This document shows, piece by piece, positions 10,806 through 20,123 of a stretch of DNA of 64,000 nt. The stretch comes from Virgibacillus indicus (GTDB lineage Bacteria; Bacillota; Bacilli; Bacillales; Amphibacillaceae). The stretch is from NCBI RefSeq assembly GCF_002266285.1, contig NZ_NPMS01000001.1, positions 930,001 to 994,000 on the forward strand, written 5' to 3'. Made by a program: the position numbers and the translations under genes. Within the stretch, counting starts at the first letter, position 1, and each line of letters starts with the position of its first letter. The notes beneath the pieces were generated by a model, which did not search any database, was not told the origin of the DNA, and worked only from the letters and a program-made list of their open reading frames with translations.

Positions 10806-10834
10806 TTTCAATATTCCTCAAATCGTACTATAAT
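10806..10834 (+). promoter_or_regulatory. Candidate sigma-A promoter for the 31-residue ORF
   Basis: TTTCAA (10806-10811), a 17-base spacer and a perfect TATAAT (10829-10834) lie about 75 bases upstream of the small ORF at 10912. Confidence 0.5.
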
Positions 10835-10911
10835 ATAAATTAAGAGGGATTGGATCGGTAGAACGTTTTTGTTGCTTTTCTTGAAACTTGTGAAAGGAGA
10901 TGTGTGTCCTC

Positions 10912-11007
10912 ATGTTAAAACGCCTAAAAGAAAAGCTAAAAAAACGCTGGAAAGACTTTTTAGGCCAAGGACGTGTACCTACAACTTGTAAAAAAGACTA
11001 CCATTGA
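10912..11007 (+). CDS. 31-residue strongly basic peptide, unknown function
   Basis: Small ORF of 31 codons preceded by AAAGGAGATG with about ten bases spacing and by a good promoter. The product begins MLKRLKEKLKKRWKDFLG, an amphipathic helix with 11 Lys/Arg against 3 acidic residues, and ends with a short tail containing one Cys (TTCKKDYH). An in-frame ATG at 10900 would overlap the ribosome site, so 10912 is preferred. It lies between ykrA and rpoY-rnjA in the same direction as rpoY, with 190 bases between. Candidates are a regulatory leader peptide, a nucleic-acid- or membrane-binding micropeptide, or a bacteriocin-like peptide. No family was recognised. Confidence 0.55.
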   Translation: MLKRLKEKLKKRWKDFLGQGRVPTTCKKDYH

Positions 11008-11197
11008 TGTAACCAATCACAATCAGGGTACCATAGAATTTTAAAGCATGCTATGGAAACACATGAACAGTTATATAGAGCGGAATCTAAATAACAATTG
11101 AATCAAACGCTTTTAAGAGTTAATGTTCCCTTATAGAGCATAGCTTTTTAAGCAATGGAAAAAAATCACGATATATAGAAATGATAGGAGAGATGAA

Positions 11198-11407
11198 ATG
11201 ATTTTTAAAGTTTTATATCAAGAGAATCGGAATGAAGTGCCTGTCCGTGAACGCACAAACAGTGTTTATGTTGAGGCAGATTCCGTACGTGAAGTAAGAA
11301 AGAAAATCAGTGATCGCGAGTATAACATCGAGTACATCCATGAATTGGACGAAGCACACCTGGAATATGAAAAGCAATCTGATCATTTTGAAATGGAGAA
11401 TGCATAA
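11198..11407 (+). CDS. rpoY: RNA polymerase epsilon subunit
   Basis: Small auxiliary subunit of RNA polymerase found in Firmicutes (YkzG/RpoY), which binds the core enzyme near the beta' jaw and resembles phage Gp2. The protein is 69 residues, the expected size. The N-terminal beta-strand MIFKVLYQ is followed by a characteristic EVPVRERT segment and an acidic C-terminus. It is placed directly before rnjA with a 3-base gap, the conserved rpoY-rnjA operon arrangement. The start ATG follows AGGAGAGATGAA. Confidence 0.95.
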   Translation: MIFKVLYQENRNEVPVRERTNSVYVEADSVREVRKKISDREYNIEYIHELDEAHLEYEKQSDHFEMENA

Positions 11408-11410
11408 CCA

Positions 11411-13078
11411 ATGAAATTTGTAAAAAATGATCAGGCAGCGGTTTTTGCACTCGGTGGACTTGGTGAAATTGGAAAAAATACGTATGGAATCCAATTTCAG
11501 GATGAAATCATCTTAATCGATGCCGGAATTAAGTTTCCGGAAGATGAATTACTCGGAATTGATTATGTTATTCCGGATTACACCTACCTTGTACAAAACC
11601 AGGATAAAATTAAAGGATTATTCATTACACATGGACACGAAGACCACATAGGAGGAATTCCTTTCCTGCTGCGTGAAATTAATATACCGATATATGCTGG
11701 TAAACTTGCGATTGGATTAATCAGAAACAAATTGGACGAGCATGGATTACTAAGAAGTGCTAAATTGAATACGATTCAAGAAGATGATGTTATTAAATTC
11801 CGCAAAACCTCTGTCAGTTTTTTCCGAACAACACACAGTATCCCTGATGCCTATGGTATTGTGGTAAAAACACCACCAGGAAATATTGTTCATACAGGAG
11901 ATTTCAAATTCGACTTCACCCCTGTCGGTGAACCAGCTAATCTGACAAAAATGGCTGAAATTGGTAAAGAAGGCGTACTTTGCTTACTTTCAGACAGTAC
12001 AAACAGTGAGGTACCCGGGTTTACTATGTCAGAAAAAATTGTCGGGGGAACTATTAATGATATTTTTTCCCGGGCGAATGGACGATTAATTTTTGCAACA
12101 TTTGCCTCTAATATTTACAGGCTGCAGCAAGTTGTAGAAAATGCAGTCAAGCATAACCGAAAAGTAGCTGTATTTGGCCGAAGTATGGAGTCAGCGATCA
12201 ATCTTGGACAGGAGCTGGGTTATATACAGGCACCAAAAGAAACATTTATTGATGCCAATCAGATTAACCGTCTGCCTGCACAGGAAGTAACAATCCTATG
12301 TACCGGTTCCCAAGGTGAGTCAATGGCTGCACTTTCCCGAATAGCAAATGGTACACACAGACAAATTCAAATTATCCCTGGCGATACTGTTGTATTTTCC
12401 TCCTCCCCAATCCCTGGAAATACAGTAAGTGTCGGCAGAACAATCAACAAACTATATCGAGCAGGTGCTGATGTTATTCACGGCAAACTAAGTAATATTC
12501 ACACCTCCGGTCATGGCAGCCAAGAAGAACAAAAACTCATGCTGAGACTTATTAAACCTAAGTTCTTTATGCCGATTCACGGGGAATACAGAATGCTTAA
12601 AGAGCATGTGAAGCTCGCTGATGCCTGCGATGTTGATCCAGACCATTCCTTTGTATTGGATAATGGAGATGTATTGGCACTTGGCAAAGATAATGCCACA
12701 ATTGCGGGGAAAATCCCGTCAGGAGCCATCTATGTTGACGGCAGCGGTATTGGTGACATTGGAAATATTGTTCTTCGTGACCGCAGGATATTATCAGAAG
12801 AAGGCCTCGTAATAGTTGTAGTAAGTATTAATATGAAAGAATTTAAAATTGCTTCAGGACCTGATATTATCTCCCGTGGATTTGTTTATATGAGAGAATC
12901 TGAAGACTTAATAAATGAGGCACAGAAGCTTGTGGCAGCACATTTAAATAAAGTAATGGAAAGAAAGACTACGCAGTGGTCTGAAATTAAAAATGAAATT
13001 ACAGATACAATTGCTCCATTCCTTTACGACAAGACAAAGCGCAGACCTATGGTATTGCCAATCATTATGGAAGTATAA
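11411..13078 (+). CDS. rnjA: Ribonuclease J1
   Basis: Dual endo- and 5'-3' exoribonuclease of the metallo-beta-lactamase/beta-CASP family, central to mRNA decay and 16S rRNA maturation, and partner of RNase Y and RNase J2 in the degradosome-like network. The 555 residues match the usual length. The metal site HGHEDH lies at 74-79, the later HTGDFKFD provides further ligands, and the beta-CASP region carries [14 protein letters not shown] and FGRSMESA. The C-terminal domain needed for dimerisation is complete. Co-transcribed with rpoY; a strong terminator follows. Confidence 0.97.
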   Translation: MKFVKNDQAAVFALGGLGEIGKNTYGIQFQDEIILIDAGIKFPEDELLGIDYVIPDYTYLVQNQDKIKGLFITHGHEDHIGGIPFLLREINIPIYAGKLAIGLIRNKLDEHGLLRSAKLNTIQEDDVIKFRKTSVSFFRTTHSIPDAYGIVVKTPPGNIVHTGDFKFDFTPVGEPANLTKMAEIGKEGVLCLLSDSTNSEVPGFTMSEKIVGGTINDIFSRANGRLIFATFASNIYRLQQVVENAVKHNRKVAVFGRSMESAINLGQELGYIQAPKETFIDANQINRLPAQEVTILCTGSQGESMAALSRIANGTHRQIQIIPGDTVVFSSSPIPGNTVSVGRTINKLYRAGADVIHGKLSNIHTSGHGSQEEQKLMLRLIKPKFFMPIHGEYRMLKEHVKLADACDVDPDHSFVLDNGDVLALGKDNATIAGKIPSGAIYVDGSGIGDIGNIVLRDRRILSEEGLVIVVVSINMKEFKIASGPDIISRGFVYMRESEDLINEAQKLVAAHLNKVMERKTTQWSEIKNEITDTIAPFLYDKTKRRPMVLPIIMEV

Positions 13079-13088
13079 TAATAAATAA

Positions 13089-13124
13089 AAAAGAAATCGG
13101 TGAATCAGCCGATTTCTTTTTTAT
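13089..13124 (+). terminator. Terminator after rnjA
   Basis: AAGAAATCGG TGAATCA GCCGATTTCTT followed by a T-run, 10 bases beyond the stop. Confidence 0.88.
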
Positions 13125-13174
13125 TTAAGCTATTTGCCTATCGATACAAATAAAGAACTAATTTTATACTGTGC

Positions 13175-13814
13175 GCAGTTTCTATAAAGTGCGAACTAAC
13201 TTTAAATAGTAATGGAACTACCAATGCAGGAAAAGCATCTGCTGAAATCCCAGCGTCTTTGTGACCTTCTCTACGCATATCATCTTGATTTGTCCCTCAT
13301 AACTTCAATGACTTTACGAATGAATAGTTTTTTCCTGCATTCGAGCACTCATACCCTTGATGAGTGTACGAATGAATAGTTTCCTCCCGCATTCGAGCAC
13401 TTATACCCTTGATGAGTGTACGAATGAATAGTTTCCTCCCGAATTCGTGCACTCATACCCTTGATGAGTGTACGAATAAATAGTTTTTTCCTACATTCGA
13501 GCACTCATAACCTTGACAAGTTAACGAATGAATAGTTTTCTCCTGCATTCGAGCACTCATAACCTTGATGAGTTAACGAATGAATAGTTTTTTCCTGCAT
13601 TCGAGCACTCATAACCTTGATGAGTTAACGAATGAATAGTTTTCTCCTGCATTCGTAAACTCATAACCTTGATGAGTGTGCGAATGAAATGTATTACTGT
13701 TTAACGCTTCTATGTGACCTTTTTTAACACTTTTCATCTTAGTTTTTCCTGTAAAACACTTCTAATGTGCTTTCAATACAGTTTTAGTTCGCAGTTTACA
13801 TCAAATGCGAACTA
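13175..13814 (+). repeat. Dispersed element A: conserved leader plus 52-bp array, flanked by 24-bp imperfect direct repeats
   Basis: This gene-free stretch between rnjA and the pyruvate oxidase gene holds a repeat element. A 24-base motif, GCAGTTT-N9-GCGAACTA, marks both sides (13175-13198 and 13791-13814, about 20 of 24 identical). Inside are a leader of about 110 bases (13198-13310), a tandem array of 52-bp units (13316-13690) and about 100 bases of AT-rich tail. The leader and array occur again in inverted orientation at 62985-63530, so this is a repeated unit and not ordinary intergenic sequence. No transposase is encoded. Confidence 0.8.
13316..13690 (+). repeat. Seven-unit 52-bp tandem array, two hairpins per unit
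   Basis: Units begin at 13316, 13368, 13420, 13472, 13524, 13576 and 13628, with a partial unit at 13680; the spacing is exactly 52. Each unit contains CGAATG ... CATTCG (6-bp stem, about 16-base loop) and CACTCAT-ACCCTTG-ATGAGTG (7-bp stem). Units differ by a few substitutions. There are no unique spacers, so it is not a CRISPR array. Confidence 0.9.
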
Positions 13815-13844
13815 AATGAGTAATTATTACCTTAAAACCATGTT

Positions 13845-15575
13845 TTATAGTAACCGTTTTGCCGCTCTTCCCATATCCGGGAAATCCAGCTTATTATTTG
13901 TAAAAAATTCCTTTATTAAATATTCACTGTATTTTATTGCTTGATCATAGGTTATTCTGCCGGGCAATGGTGCCATATCTTCAATAGCAACATCAATTAC
14001 CGCAGGCTTATCGGACATAAATGCCTGCTTCAGAGAATTTTCTAGGTCTTCTTGTTTTTCAATTCGATACCCTTCACCGCCGCTTGCTTTCGCAAATGCT
14101 GCAAAATCAATATCCTGCATATCTGTCTTATAATTTAAATGTCCCATTTCTTCTTGCTCGTATTTAATCATTCCTATTTTACTGTTATTCAAGACAACGA
14201 CTTTAATAGGCAGATCGTATTTTACTGCTGTCACGAAGTCTTGCATCCCCATTGCAAACCCACCATCACCACAGATAGCTACAACCTGCCTTTCCGGATA
14301 GGCAACCTGTGAGGCGATTGCCCCTGGCAAACCAAACCCCATCGTTGCAAGCCTTCCAGATGCGATAAATTGCTGACTGATAAATGGAAAGAATCGAACA
14401 GTCCAAACGGTCACATTTCCAACGTCACATGATATGATTGCGCTTTTGTCTACGACATTTCCCAGCTCATTCATTAATTGCGGTGCCTGTATTGGATTTG
14501 CAATCTCTTCTTTAATCCTTTTCATTTCAATATGCCATTTTTTCATCTTTTCCTGATATTTATTTAAGGATTTGGAATCTTTTTTCTTTGCAACTAGTGA
14601 TGTTAGTTTAGGCAGAATCTTGGATGCATCACCGCAGAGACCTTCTATAACAGGATAGAAATTGCCAATTTTACTAGGGTCAATTTCTATTTGTATAGCT
14701 TTTGTATTATCAGGCAGGAATTCCCTGTATGGAAACGTGGTGCCAATCAACAGTAATAAATCAGAATCCATTACAGCCTGGTATGCCGGTTTCGTTCCGA
14801 TTTGCCCGTGCTGCCCGAGATTCAGTTCATGATAATCCGGAATGATTCCTTTTCCAAGCAAGCTTAAAACAATAGGAGCCTTAATTTTATCTGCAAATTC
14901 AGCTAGTTCATTTCCACTTTTTACACAGCCTTTCCCTGCCAAAATAACCGGTTTCTCTGCGTTGTTTATCAGTTCCAATGCAGCCGATATCGTAGTCTCT
15001 TCCGGCATAATCATTGGTTGATTATAGCCGACAGCAGTTAGTGAAGGCTCACTTTTTTGCTTTTCAGCAAATAAATCATCCGGTACAATTATTACAGCTG
15101 GACCTTTTTTGGCATAGGCAGCCCTTACTGCCATATTAAACAAATCTGGAAGCTGCTCTGCGGAAACTGCTGCCTGATTAAAAACAGCAACATCTTCAAA
15201 TAACCTTTCCAGATTTATCTCTTGAAATGCATCTGTTCCTACCGCATTGCTAGAAACTTGACCGACAATTGCTAGTAATGGGACACCATCCTCTTTTGCA
15301 TCATATAATCCATTCAGCAGATGAATTGCTCCAGGCCCAGCTATTGATAAGCATGCACCAATTTTTCCGGTCAATTTTGCATAGGCGCTGGCAGCCAGTG
15401 CACCGGTTTCCTCATGGCGAATCTGTAAAAATTTAATCTGTTCTTCTTTTTTCCGGAGATCGTCAATGAATTCATTTATCGAGTCACCGGGCATGCCGTA
15501 GATATGATCGATTTCCCACTGTTCCATTAAATCAGTAAGTATTTCTCCAGTTCTTTTATGTGACAATATCTTCAT
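13845..15575 (-). CDS. Thiamine-diphosphate-dependent pyruvate oxidase family enzyme (YdaP-like)
   Basis: Probable cytosolic pyruvate oxidase/dehydrogenase acting on pyruvate to give acetate or acetyl phosphate, with thiamine diphosphate and FAD. The three-domain fold is complete over about 576 residues. The N-terminal thiamine-binding domain has the catalytic Glu in RHEETGALAA; the central FAD-type domain follows, and the C-terminal domain carries the Mg/ThDP motif CGDGGFAMG ... NNSKIGMI. The start is ambiguous. The frame is open to GTG at 15596, ATG at 15575 sits directly on AGAAAGG, and TTG at 15568 has ideal spacing to AAAGG. Neighbouring ktrC is separated by a terminator. B. subtilis YdaP is a general-stress protein; no convincing sigma-B site was found here. 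Acetolactate synthase is a less likely alternative. Confidence 0.85.
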   Translation of the reverse strand: MKILSHKRTGEILTDLMEQWEIDHIYGMPGDSINEFIDDLRKKEEQIKFLQIRHEETGALAASAYAKLTGKIGACLSIAGPGAIHLLNGLYDAKEDGVPLLAIVGQVSSNAVGTDAFQEINLERLFEDVAVFNQAAVSAEQLPDLFNMAVRAAYAKKGPAVIIVPDDLFAEKQKSEPSLTAVGYNQPMIMPEETTISAALELINNAEKPVILAGKGCVKSGNELAEFADKIKAPIVLSLLGKGIIPDYHELNLGQHGQIGTKPAYQAVMDSDLLLLIGTTFPYREFLPDNTKAIQIEIDPSKIGNFYPVIEGLCGDASKILPKLTSLVAKKKDSKSLNKYQEKMKKWHIEMKRIKEEIANPIQAPQLMNELGNVVDKSAIISCDVGNVTVWTVRFFPFISQQFIASGRLATMGFGLPGAIASQVAYPERQVVAICGDGGFAMGMQDFVTAVKYDLPIKVVVLNNSKIGMIKYEQEEMGHLNYKTDMQDIDFAAFAKASGGEGYRIEKQEDLENSLKQAFMSDKPAVIDVAIEDMAPLPGRITYDQAIKYSEYLIKEFFTNNKLDFPDMGRAAKRLL

Positions 15576-15619
15576 CCTTTCTCTTCGTAAACACACCTCT
15601 CCTTTTCTATTACCTAAAA

Positions 15620-15656
15620 AAGAATTTAAAAACCCGTGTCTCTACAGACACGGGTA
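15620..15656 (-). terminator. Terminator after ktrC
   Basis: Read on the minus strand, ACCCGTGTCT GTAG AGACACGGGT is followed by TTTTTAAATT. It lies just beyond the ktrC stop. Confidence 0.88.
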
Positions 15657-15668
15657 AGTTAAATCTTA

Positions 15669-16334
15669 TTACTCATCAATTACCAGGTGTTTTTCAAATC
15701 TTGAAATGTCTTTGTCAGCACCGATAACTATCAAAATGTCATTTTCCTTTAATGCATCATCAGCACTTGGGGAGACATTAATATCTTTCCCCTGTTTGAT
15801 TGCTACAACGTTACATCCGTAATTTGCACGAATATCTAGTTCTACAAGCGATTTTCCAATCATTTTTTTTCCAGCCTTTACTTCAACGATACTGTGATCA
15901 TCTGATAATTCCAGATAATCAAGGATATTATTGGAAATGATATTGTGTGCAATTCGTTTCCCCATATCTCTTTCCGGATGCACCACTTGATCAGCACCGA
16001 TTTTATTCAGAATTTTTTCATGGCGGTCATTTTGAGCTTTTACTGTTATTTTTTTAATCCCTAGATCTGTTAATATTACGGTAGTTAGTATACTTGCCTG
16101 AATATTATCCCCGATGGCAACAATAACGTGATCAATATTTTTTACACCTAGCTCCTTTAAGGCATCTTCATCGGTTGAATCAGCAATTACAGCATGCGAG
16201 GCAATATTTTTAAATTCATTTACTCTATCTGCATCACTATCAATGGCAAGCACTTCCATCCCCTCCATGCTAAGTTCACGGCAGACGCTTCCACCAAACC
16301 TTCCCAATCCGATTACTGCGAATTCTCGTTTCAT
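15669..16334 (-). CDS. ktrC: Ktr potassium-uptake regulatory subunit (RCK_N/RCK_C)
   Basis: Cytosolic RCK subunit that forms an octameric gating ring on a KtrB/KtrD-type channel and opens it on ATP and NAD(H) binding. In Bacillus, KtrC is also inhibited by c-di-AMP. The N-terminal Rossmann motif GLGRFGGSVCREL starts at residue 8, followed by a TrkA-C-like domain in the last 80 residues. The frame continues upstream, but ATG at 16334 has GGAGGAAG at six bases and gives 221 residues, the standard KtrC length. A plausible partner channel subunit lies at 42015-43379, and the c-di-AMP-binding DarB gene is nearby. Confidence 0.93.
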   Translation of the reverse strand: MKREFAVIGLGRFGGSVCRELSMEGMEVLAIDSDADRVNEFKNIASHAVIADSTDEDALKELGVKNIDHVIVAIGDNIQASILTTVILTDLGIKKITVKAQNDRHEKILNKIGADQVVHPERDMGKRIAHNIISNNILDYLELSDDHSIVEVKAGKKMIGKSLVELDIRANYGCNVVAIKQGKDINVSPSADDALKENDILIVIGADKDISRFEKHLVIDE

Positions 16335-16390
16335 TAAACTTCCTCCATCATCAAACTGATTAGACATAGTTTACCACACCAATATACATG

Positions 16391-16430
16391 AAACGAAGCA
16401 ATTCTGATTAAAGAATTGCTTCGTTTTTTT
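16391..16430. terminator. Hairpin terminator between the ABC exporter operon and ktrC
   Basis: CGAAGCAATTC TGATTAAA GAATTGCTTCG is a perfect 11-bp stem. The T7 run favours the + strand. On the minus strand three further A-T pairs extend the stem and give a shorter T-run, so termination of the exporter operon is plausible. Confidence 0.65.
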
Positions 16431-16443
16431 AAAGTACAGCGTC

Positions 16444-18294
16444 TTACATCGCATCAAGCATTTGAAATTGAGATTTTACCAGTTCAAAATACTTTCCATG
16501 CTGGTTCATCAATTCATCATGATTTCCATTTTCTAATATTCTTCCATTTTCCAATACAAAAATATTATCAGATTCCCGAATCGTTGATAATCGATGTGCA
16601 ATAATAATCGAAGTTCTTCCTTTCAGCAGACGGCGAAGCGCTTTTTGGATTTTCACTTCTGTCTCTGTATCAATGCTTGCCGTTGCTTCATCCATAATAA
16701 TGATTCTTGGATTTGCAAGAAGTGCTCTGGCAAATGACAGTAACTGCCGTTCACCAGCTGACAGTATGTTTCCGCGTTCCTCCACTTCAGTTTTGTAGCC
16801 ATCGGACAAACGCCCGATAAAGTCATCCGCTCCGACTACTTTTGCCGCGTCGATCACTTCCTGATCAGTTGCATTCGGACGTCCAAATCGGATATTCTCC
16901 ATAATTGTTCCGGAAAAGATAAATGTATCCTGCAAAACGACGCTAATCTGTTCACGCATGGAAGAAAGTTTCACATCTCGCAAGTCATGGCCATCTATTT
17001 TTACCGAGCCTTTCGACGGATCGTAGAATCTGCTGATCAGGTTAGCTATCGTCGATTTACCACTTCCCGTATGACCAACAAGGGCAATCGTTTCTCCTTG
17101 CTTGATGTCTAACGAAATTTCATGTAATGCAATACGGTCAGCGTCATAGGAAAATTGAACCTTGTCAAACTCAATATTTCCTTTCATATCTGTAAATTCA
17201 TATGCATTTTCTTTTTCTGCAACATTAGGCTGTTCATCCAAATATTCGAATATACGCTCTGAAGCAGCCATTGCCATTAACAGCTGGTTATACATCTGAC
17301 CAAGTCTCGAGATAGGATCCCAGAACATCCCGAGGAAAAAGGCAAAGGATACAAATGTCCCAACTTGTATACCACCCGCTCCCCCACTGTTCATATAAGA
17401 TAAAATTAAATAGGCTCCAAAGGAAATTAGAATAACTGTCCCTATTGCATTACTCATTTCAACAAAAGGACGAAACATTGCACTTTTTTTCGCTGCATTA
17501 CGCCATGCATCGAAATTATCTTCATTCACTCCATTAAAAAATTCTGCATTTTCTTTTTCCTGGGTAAAAGACTGGGTAATTCGAATACCTTGGATCCCTT
17601 CATTCAAATGTGAATTCAGCCGGGATTGCTGAATACGCACACTTTGCCAGGAGCGGCGGATATTTCTCCGCAGCTTAGTAGATATATAAAACATGATTGG
17701 CAAAATAATCATAATTGCCAAGGCCAATTCAGGACTTAGTACGAATAGAATTACGATGATACCAACCAATGTAACAATATCCATTAATAAATTGATTATT
17801 CCATTTGTAAAAAGTTCCTGAAGTGAATTAATATCATTCAAGATCCGCACCAGAATCGATCCAGCAGAACGGGTATCAAAAAATCGGTGTGACAAGCGCT
17901 GAACATGCGAGAATAGATGCTGACGCAAATCATAAATAACGTTCTGCCCTAATATATTTACCCATTTTATTCGAAATACATTACCTATATAGCTGATCAG
18001 ATATAGTACTCCAATAATAACAACAAGGTAGGTAAGCAATGTAGTATCTTTTTCCGCTATTGCTACATCGATTGCTACTTTACCAATTAGAATCGGTACA
18101 GCAAGGCGAACTGCTGTTGATACAAGCATTGCAATAATCGCTGCTAGAAGGTAATTCCTTGAATATGGTTTTAAAAAATCAAGTAAACGAAGCATCTGCT
18201 TCCAGTTAAAAGGCTTTTCTATCGCTTGGTCAACCGTATAATAGAACCGTTTCAGGTGACGGCTTTTTGCTTTTTTTATAGTTGAATTAGCCAC
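16444..18294 (-). CDS. Heterodimeric ABC exporter, subunit with catalytic Glu
   Basis: Second half-transporter of a multidrug- or lipid-type ABC exporter, 616 residues. It has a hydrophilic N-terminal extension of about 40 residues, six membrane segments (about 50-330) and a nucleotide-binding domain: Walker A GHTGSGKST, Walker B IIIMDEATASID with the catalytic Glu, and the H-loop IIAHRLSTI. Its signature is degenerate, LSAGE instead of LSGGQ. The partner has the reverse defect, so the pair forms one consensus and one degenerate ATP site, as in BmrC/BmrD. The start GTG follows GGGGGG. It lies 80 bases downstream of its partner; a GCACC/GGTGC hairpin in the gap may adjust relative expression. 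The 582/616 size pair also resembles B. subtilis YknU/YknV. Substrate unknown. Confidence 0.9.
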   Translation of the reverse strand: MANSTIKKAKSRHLKRFYYTVDQAIEKPFNWKQMLRLLDFLKPYSRNYLLAAIIAMLVSTAVRLAVPILIGKVAIDVAIAEKDTTLLTYLVVIIGVLYLISYIGNVFRIKWVNILGQNVIYDLRQHLFSHVQRLSHRFFDTRSAGSILVRILNDINSLQELFTNGIINLLMDIVTLVGIIVILFVLSPELALAIMIILPIMFYISTKLRRNIRRSWQSVRIQQSRLNSHLNEGIQGIRITQSFTQEKENAEFFNGVNEDNFDAWRNAAKKSAMFRPFVEMSNAIGTVILISFGAYLILSYMNSGGAGGIQVGTFVSFAFFLGMFWDPISRLGQMYNQLLMAMAASERIFEYLDEQPNVAEKENAYEFTDMKGNIEFDKVQFSYDADRIALHEISLDIKQGETIALVGHTGSGKSTIANLISRFYDPSKGSVKIDGHDLRDVKLSSMREQISVVLQDTFIFSGTIMENIRFGRPNATDQEVIDAAKVVGADDFIGRLSDGYKTEVEERGNILSAGERQLLSFARALLANPRIIIMDEATASIDTETEVKIQKALRRLLKGRTSIIIAHRLSTIRESDNIFVLENGRILENGNHDELMNQHGKYFELVKSQFQMLDAM

Positions 18295-18374
18295 TGTGGT
18301 CCCCCCTTTTTTCTATATAAGAAATGAAAGTATAGATATAGTGCACCGCTAAACAGGTGCTTCTGCTTTTGTTT

Positions 18375-20123
18375 TTAATTCACAGTACTCATTATTTCTT
18401 CACGATCCTGGTATTGTATATTATATATACGCTGATAGACTCCATTATTTTTCACTAATTGGTCATGGGTGCCGCGTTCTGCGATTTCCCCTTCTTCCAG
18501 CACTAATATTTCGTCTGCATGTTTCAAGGAAGAAATACGGTGCGCAATAATAAAGGAGGTTCTCCCTTTCATCACTTCTTTTAAAGCTTTCTGTATTTTA
18601 AATTCAGTTTGCATATCTACTGCAGAGGTTGCATCATCAAGAACAAGTATACTTGGGTTTATACAGATTGCCCTGGCAATAGCAATCCGCTGCTTTTGCC
18701 CACCTGATAGACCCATGCCTCGCTCACCAAGTAAGGTATCATAGCCTTTTGGCATTTCCATGATAAAATCATGCGCCTGTGCGCGTTTTGCTGCATCAAT
18801 TACCTGTTCATCCGATACATCCGGGTTTCCATAAGATATATTTTCCCGAATTGTTGTAGAAAACAGAAAGGGTTCCTGCAGAACAAAGCCAATACTATTT
18901 CTGAGTGTTTTTAATTTATAATCAGAAACACGATTTCCGTCTACAAGTACTTCGCCTTTTTCCGGTTCATAAAAACGGGTAATCAGCTGGGTAATACTCG
19001 TTTTCCCTGCTCCAGTGGCACCAATTAAACCAATTACTTTGCCTGGTGGTGCATCGAAACTGATGTCCTTTAATGCAGAATCATCATTTTCAATGTAAGT
19101 TAATGTAACGTTATTAAAGGTAACGTGACCTTTAATTGGATTATCAATTGCATTTTCCTTTTCAACAATGTCTTCTTTTGCTTCCAGAATTTCCAGTAAT
19201 CTTTCACCAGATGCTTTTGCCTGGGAAAATTGGTTTACTACAAAGCCAAGGTTCATAAGTGGGCCCATAATATACCAGACCAGACTAAAAAATGCGACAA
19301 GCTCACCCAGAGCAAGAGATCCATTAATGACGAGATAGCCGCCATATGCGATAAGTGATACTGCACAGACATTCCCAATAAACTCCATTAATGGAAAGTA
19401 TCTAGCCCATATCTCCGAGGTGAATATATAATTTTTACGATAGTTATCATTGCTTGAAGAAAATCTTCCAATTTCGAAGTCTTCCCTGGATAATGATTTA
19501 ACAGTATTCATTCCACTGACATTTTCCTGTATCCGTGTATTTAACCGGCCCAATGATTTTCTAACACTTCTGAACGCAGGGTGTACGCGTTTATCAAATT
19601 GAAAAACGACCACAGCAAGAAACGGCATTGCAGCCATCGTAACAAGTGCAAGCGGTATCGAATAATAAAACATGACGCCTAAACTGAAGCCAATTAATAA
19701 AGCAATTCTAATCAGCTCTGAAAATCCGAATGAAAGAAAAAATCGGAAACCTTCCACGTCTTGAGTTAACCGGGACATAATATCACCGGTTTTGGCATTA
19801 TCATAATATTTAAATGATAATACCTGCAGCTTGTTGTACAAGGCATTTCTTAACATATATACCGTTGTTATCCCGAAGAATTCACCTAAATATTGATGAA
19901 AAAATGTAGAGAACCCTTTAACAATCATTAACAAAACAAAAACAATGGAGATATAAGGTATAAGATTATATCGGTCATCCATGACTACATTATCAATGGT
20001 CAGCTGCAATACAATTGGATACACAACAGTTATTGCAGTTACAAAGAATAAAAAGAACAAGGACCAAAAGAAATATTTCTTGTGCGGCCAATAAAATTGT
20101 TTTAATTTCTTAAATGTATTCAA
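18375..20123 (-). CDS. Heterodimeric ABC exporter, subunit with degenerate ATPase site
   Basis: First half-transporter of the pair, 582 residues. Six membrane segments occupy about 1-310, then the nucleotide-binding domain. Walker A is GATGAGKT, the signature is a perfect LSGGQKQR, and Walker B is ILVLDDATSAVD. The catalytic Glu after the Walker B Asp is replaced by Asp, which marks the non-hydrolytic site of asymmetric exporters. The H-loop IIAHRISSL is intact. ATG start behind GGGGGAGGGAAA. Transcribed with 16444-18294. Export of a drug, peptide or lipid is the family role, and the sequence does not say which. Confidence 0.9.
   Translation of the reverse strand: MNTFKKLKQFYWPHKKYFFWSLFFLFFVTAITVVYPIVLQLTIDNVVMDDRYNLIPYISIVFVLLMIVKGFSTFFHQYLGEFFGITTVYMLRNALYNKLQVLSFKYYDNAKTGDIMSRLTQDVEGFRFFLSFGFSELIRIALLIGFSLGVMFYYSIPLALVTMAAMPFLAVVVFQFDKRVHPAFRSVRKSLGRLNTRIQENVSGMNTVKSLSREDFEIGRFSSSNDNYRKNYIFTSEIWARYFPLMEFIGNVCAVSLIAYGGYLVINGSLALGELVAFFSLVWYIMGPLMNLGFVVNQFSQAKASGERLLEILEAKEDIVEKENAIDNPIKGHVTFNNVTLTYIENDDSALKDISFDAPPGKVIGLIGATGAGKTSITQLITRFYEPEKGEVLVDGNRVSDYKLKTLRNSIGFVLQEPFLFSTTIRENISYGNPDVSDEQVIDAAKRAQAHDFIMEMPKGYDTLLGERGMGLSGGQKQRIAIARAICINPSILVLDDATSAVDMQTEFKIQKALKEVMKGRTSFIIAHRISSLKHADEILVLEEGEIAERGTHDQLVKNNGVYQRIYNIQYQDREEIMSTVN

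Noticed and set aside
13316..13690. CRISPR-like array
   Set aside because: The 52-bp units are contiguous, without unique spacers, and no cas genes are present. The same holds for 62990-63425.
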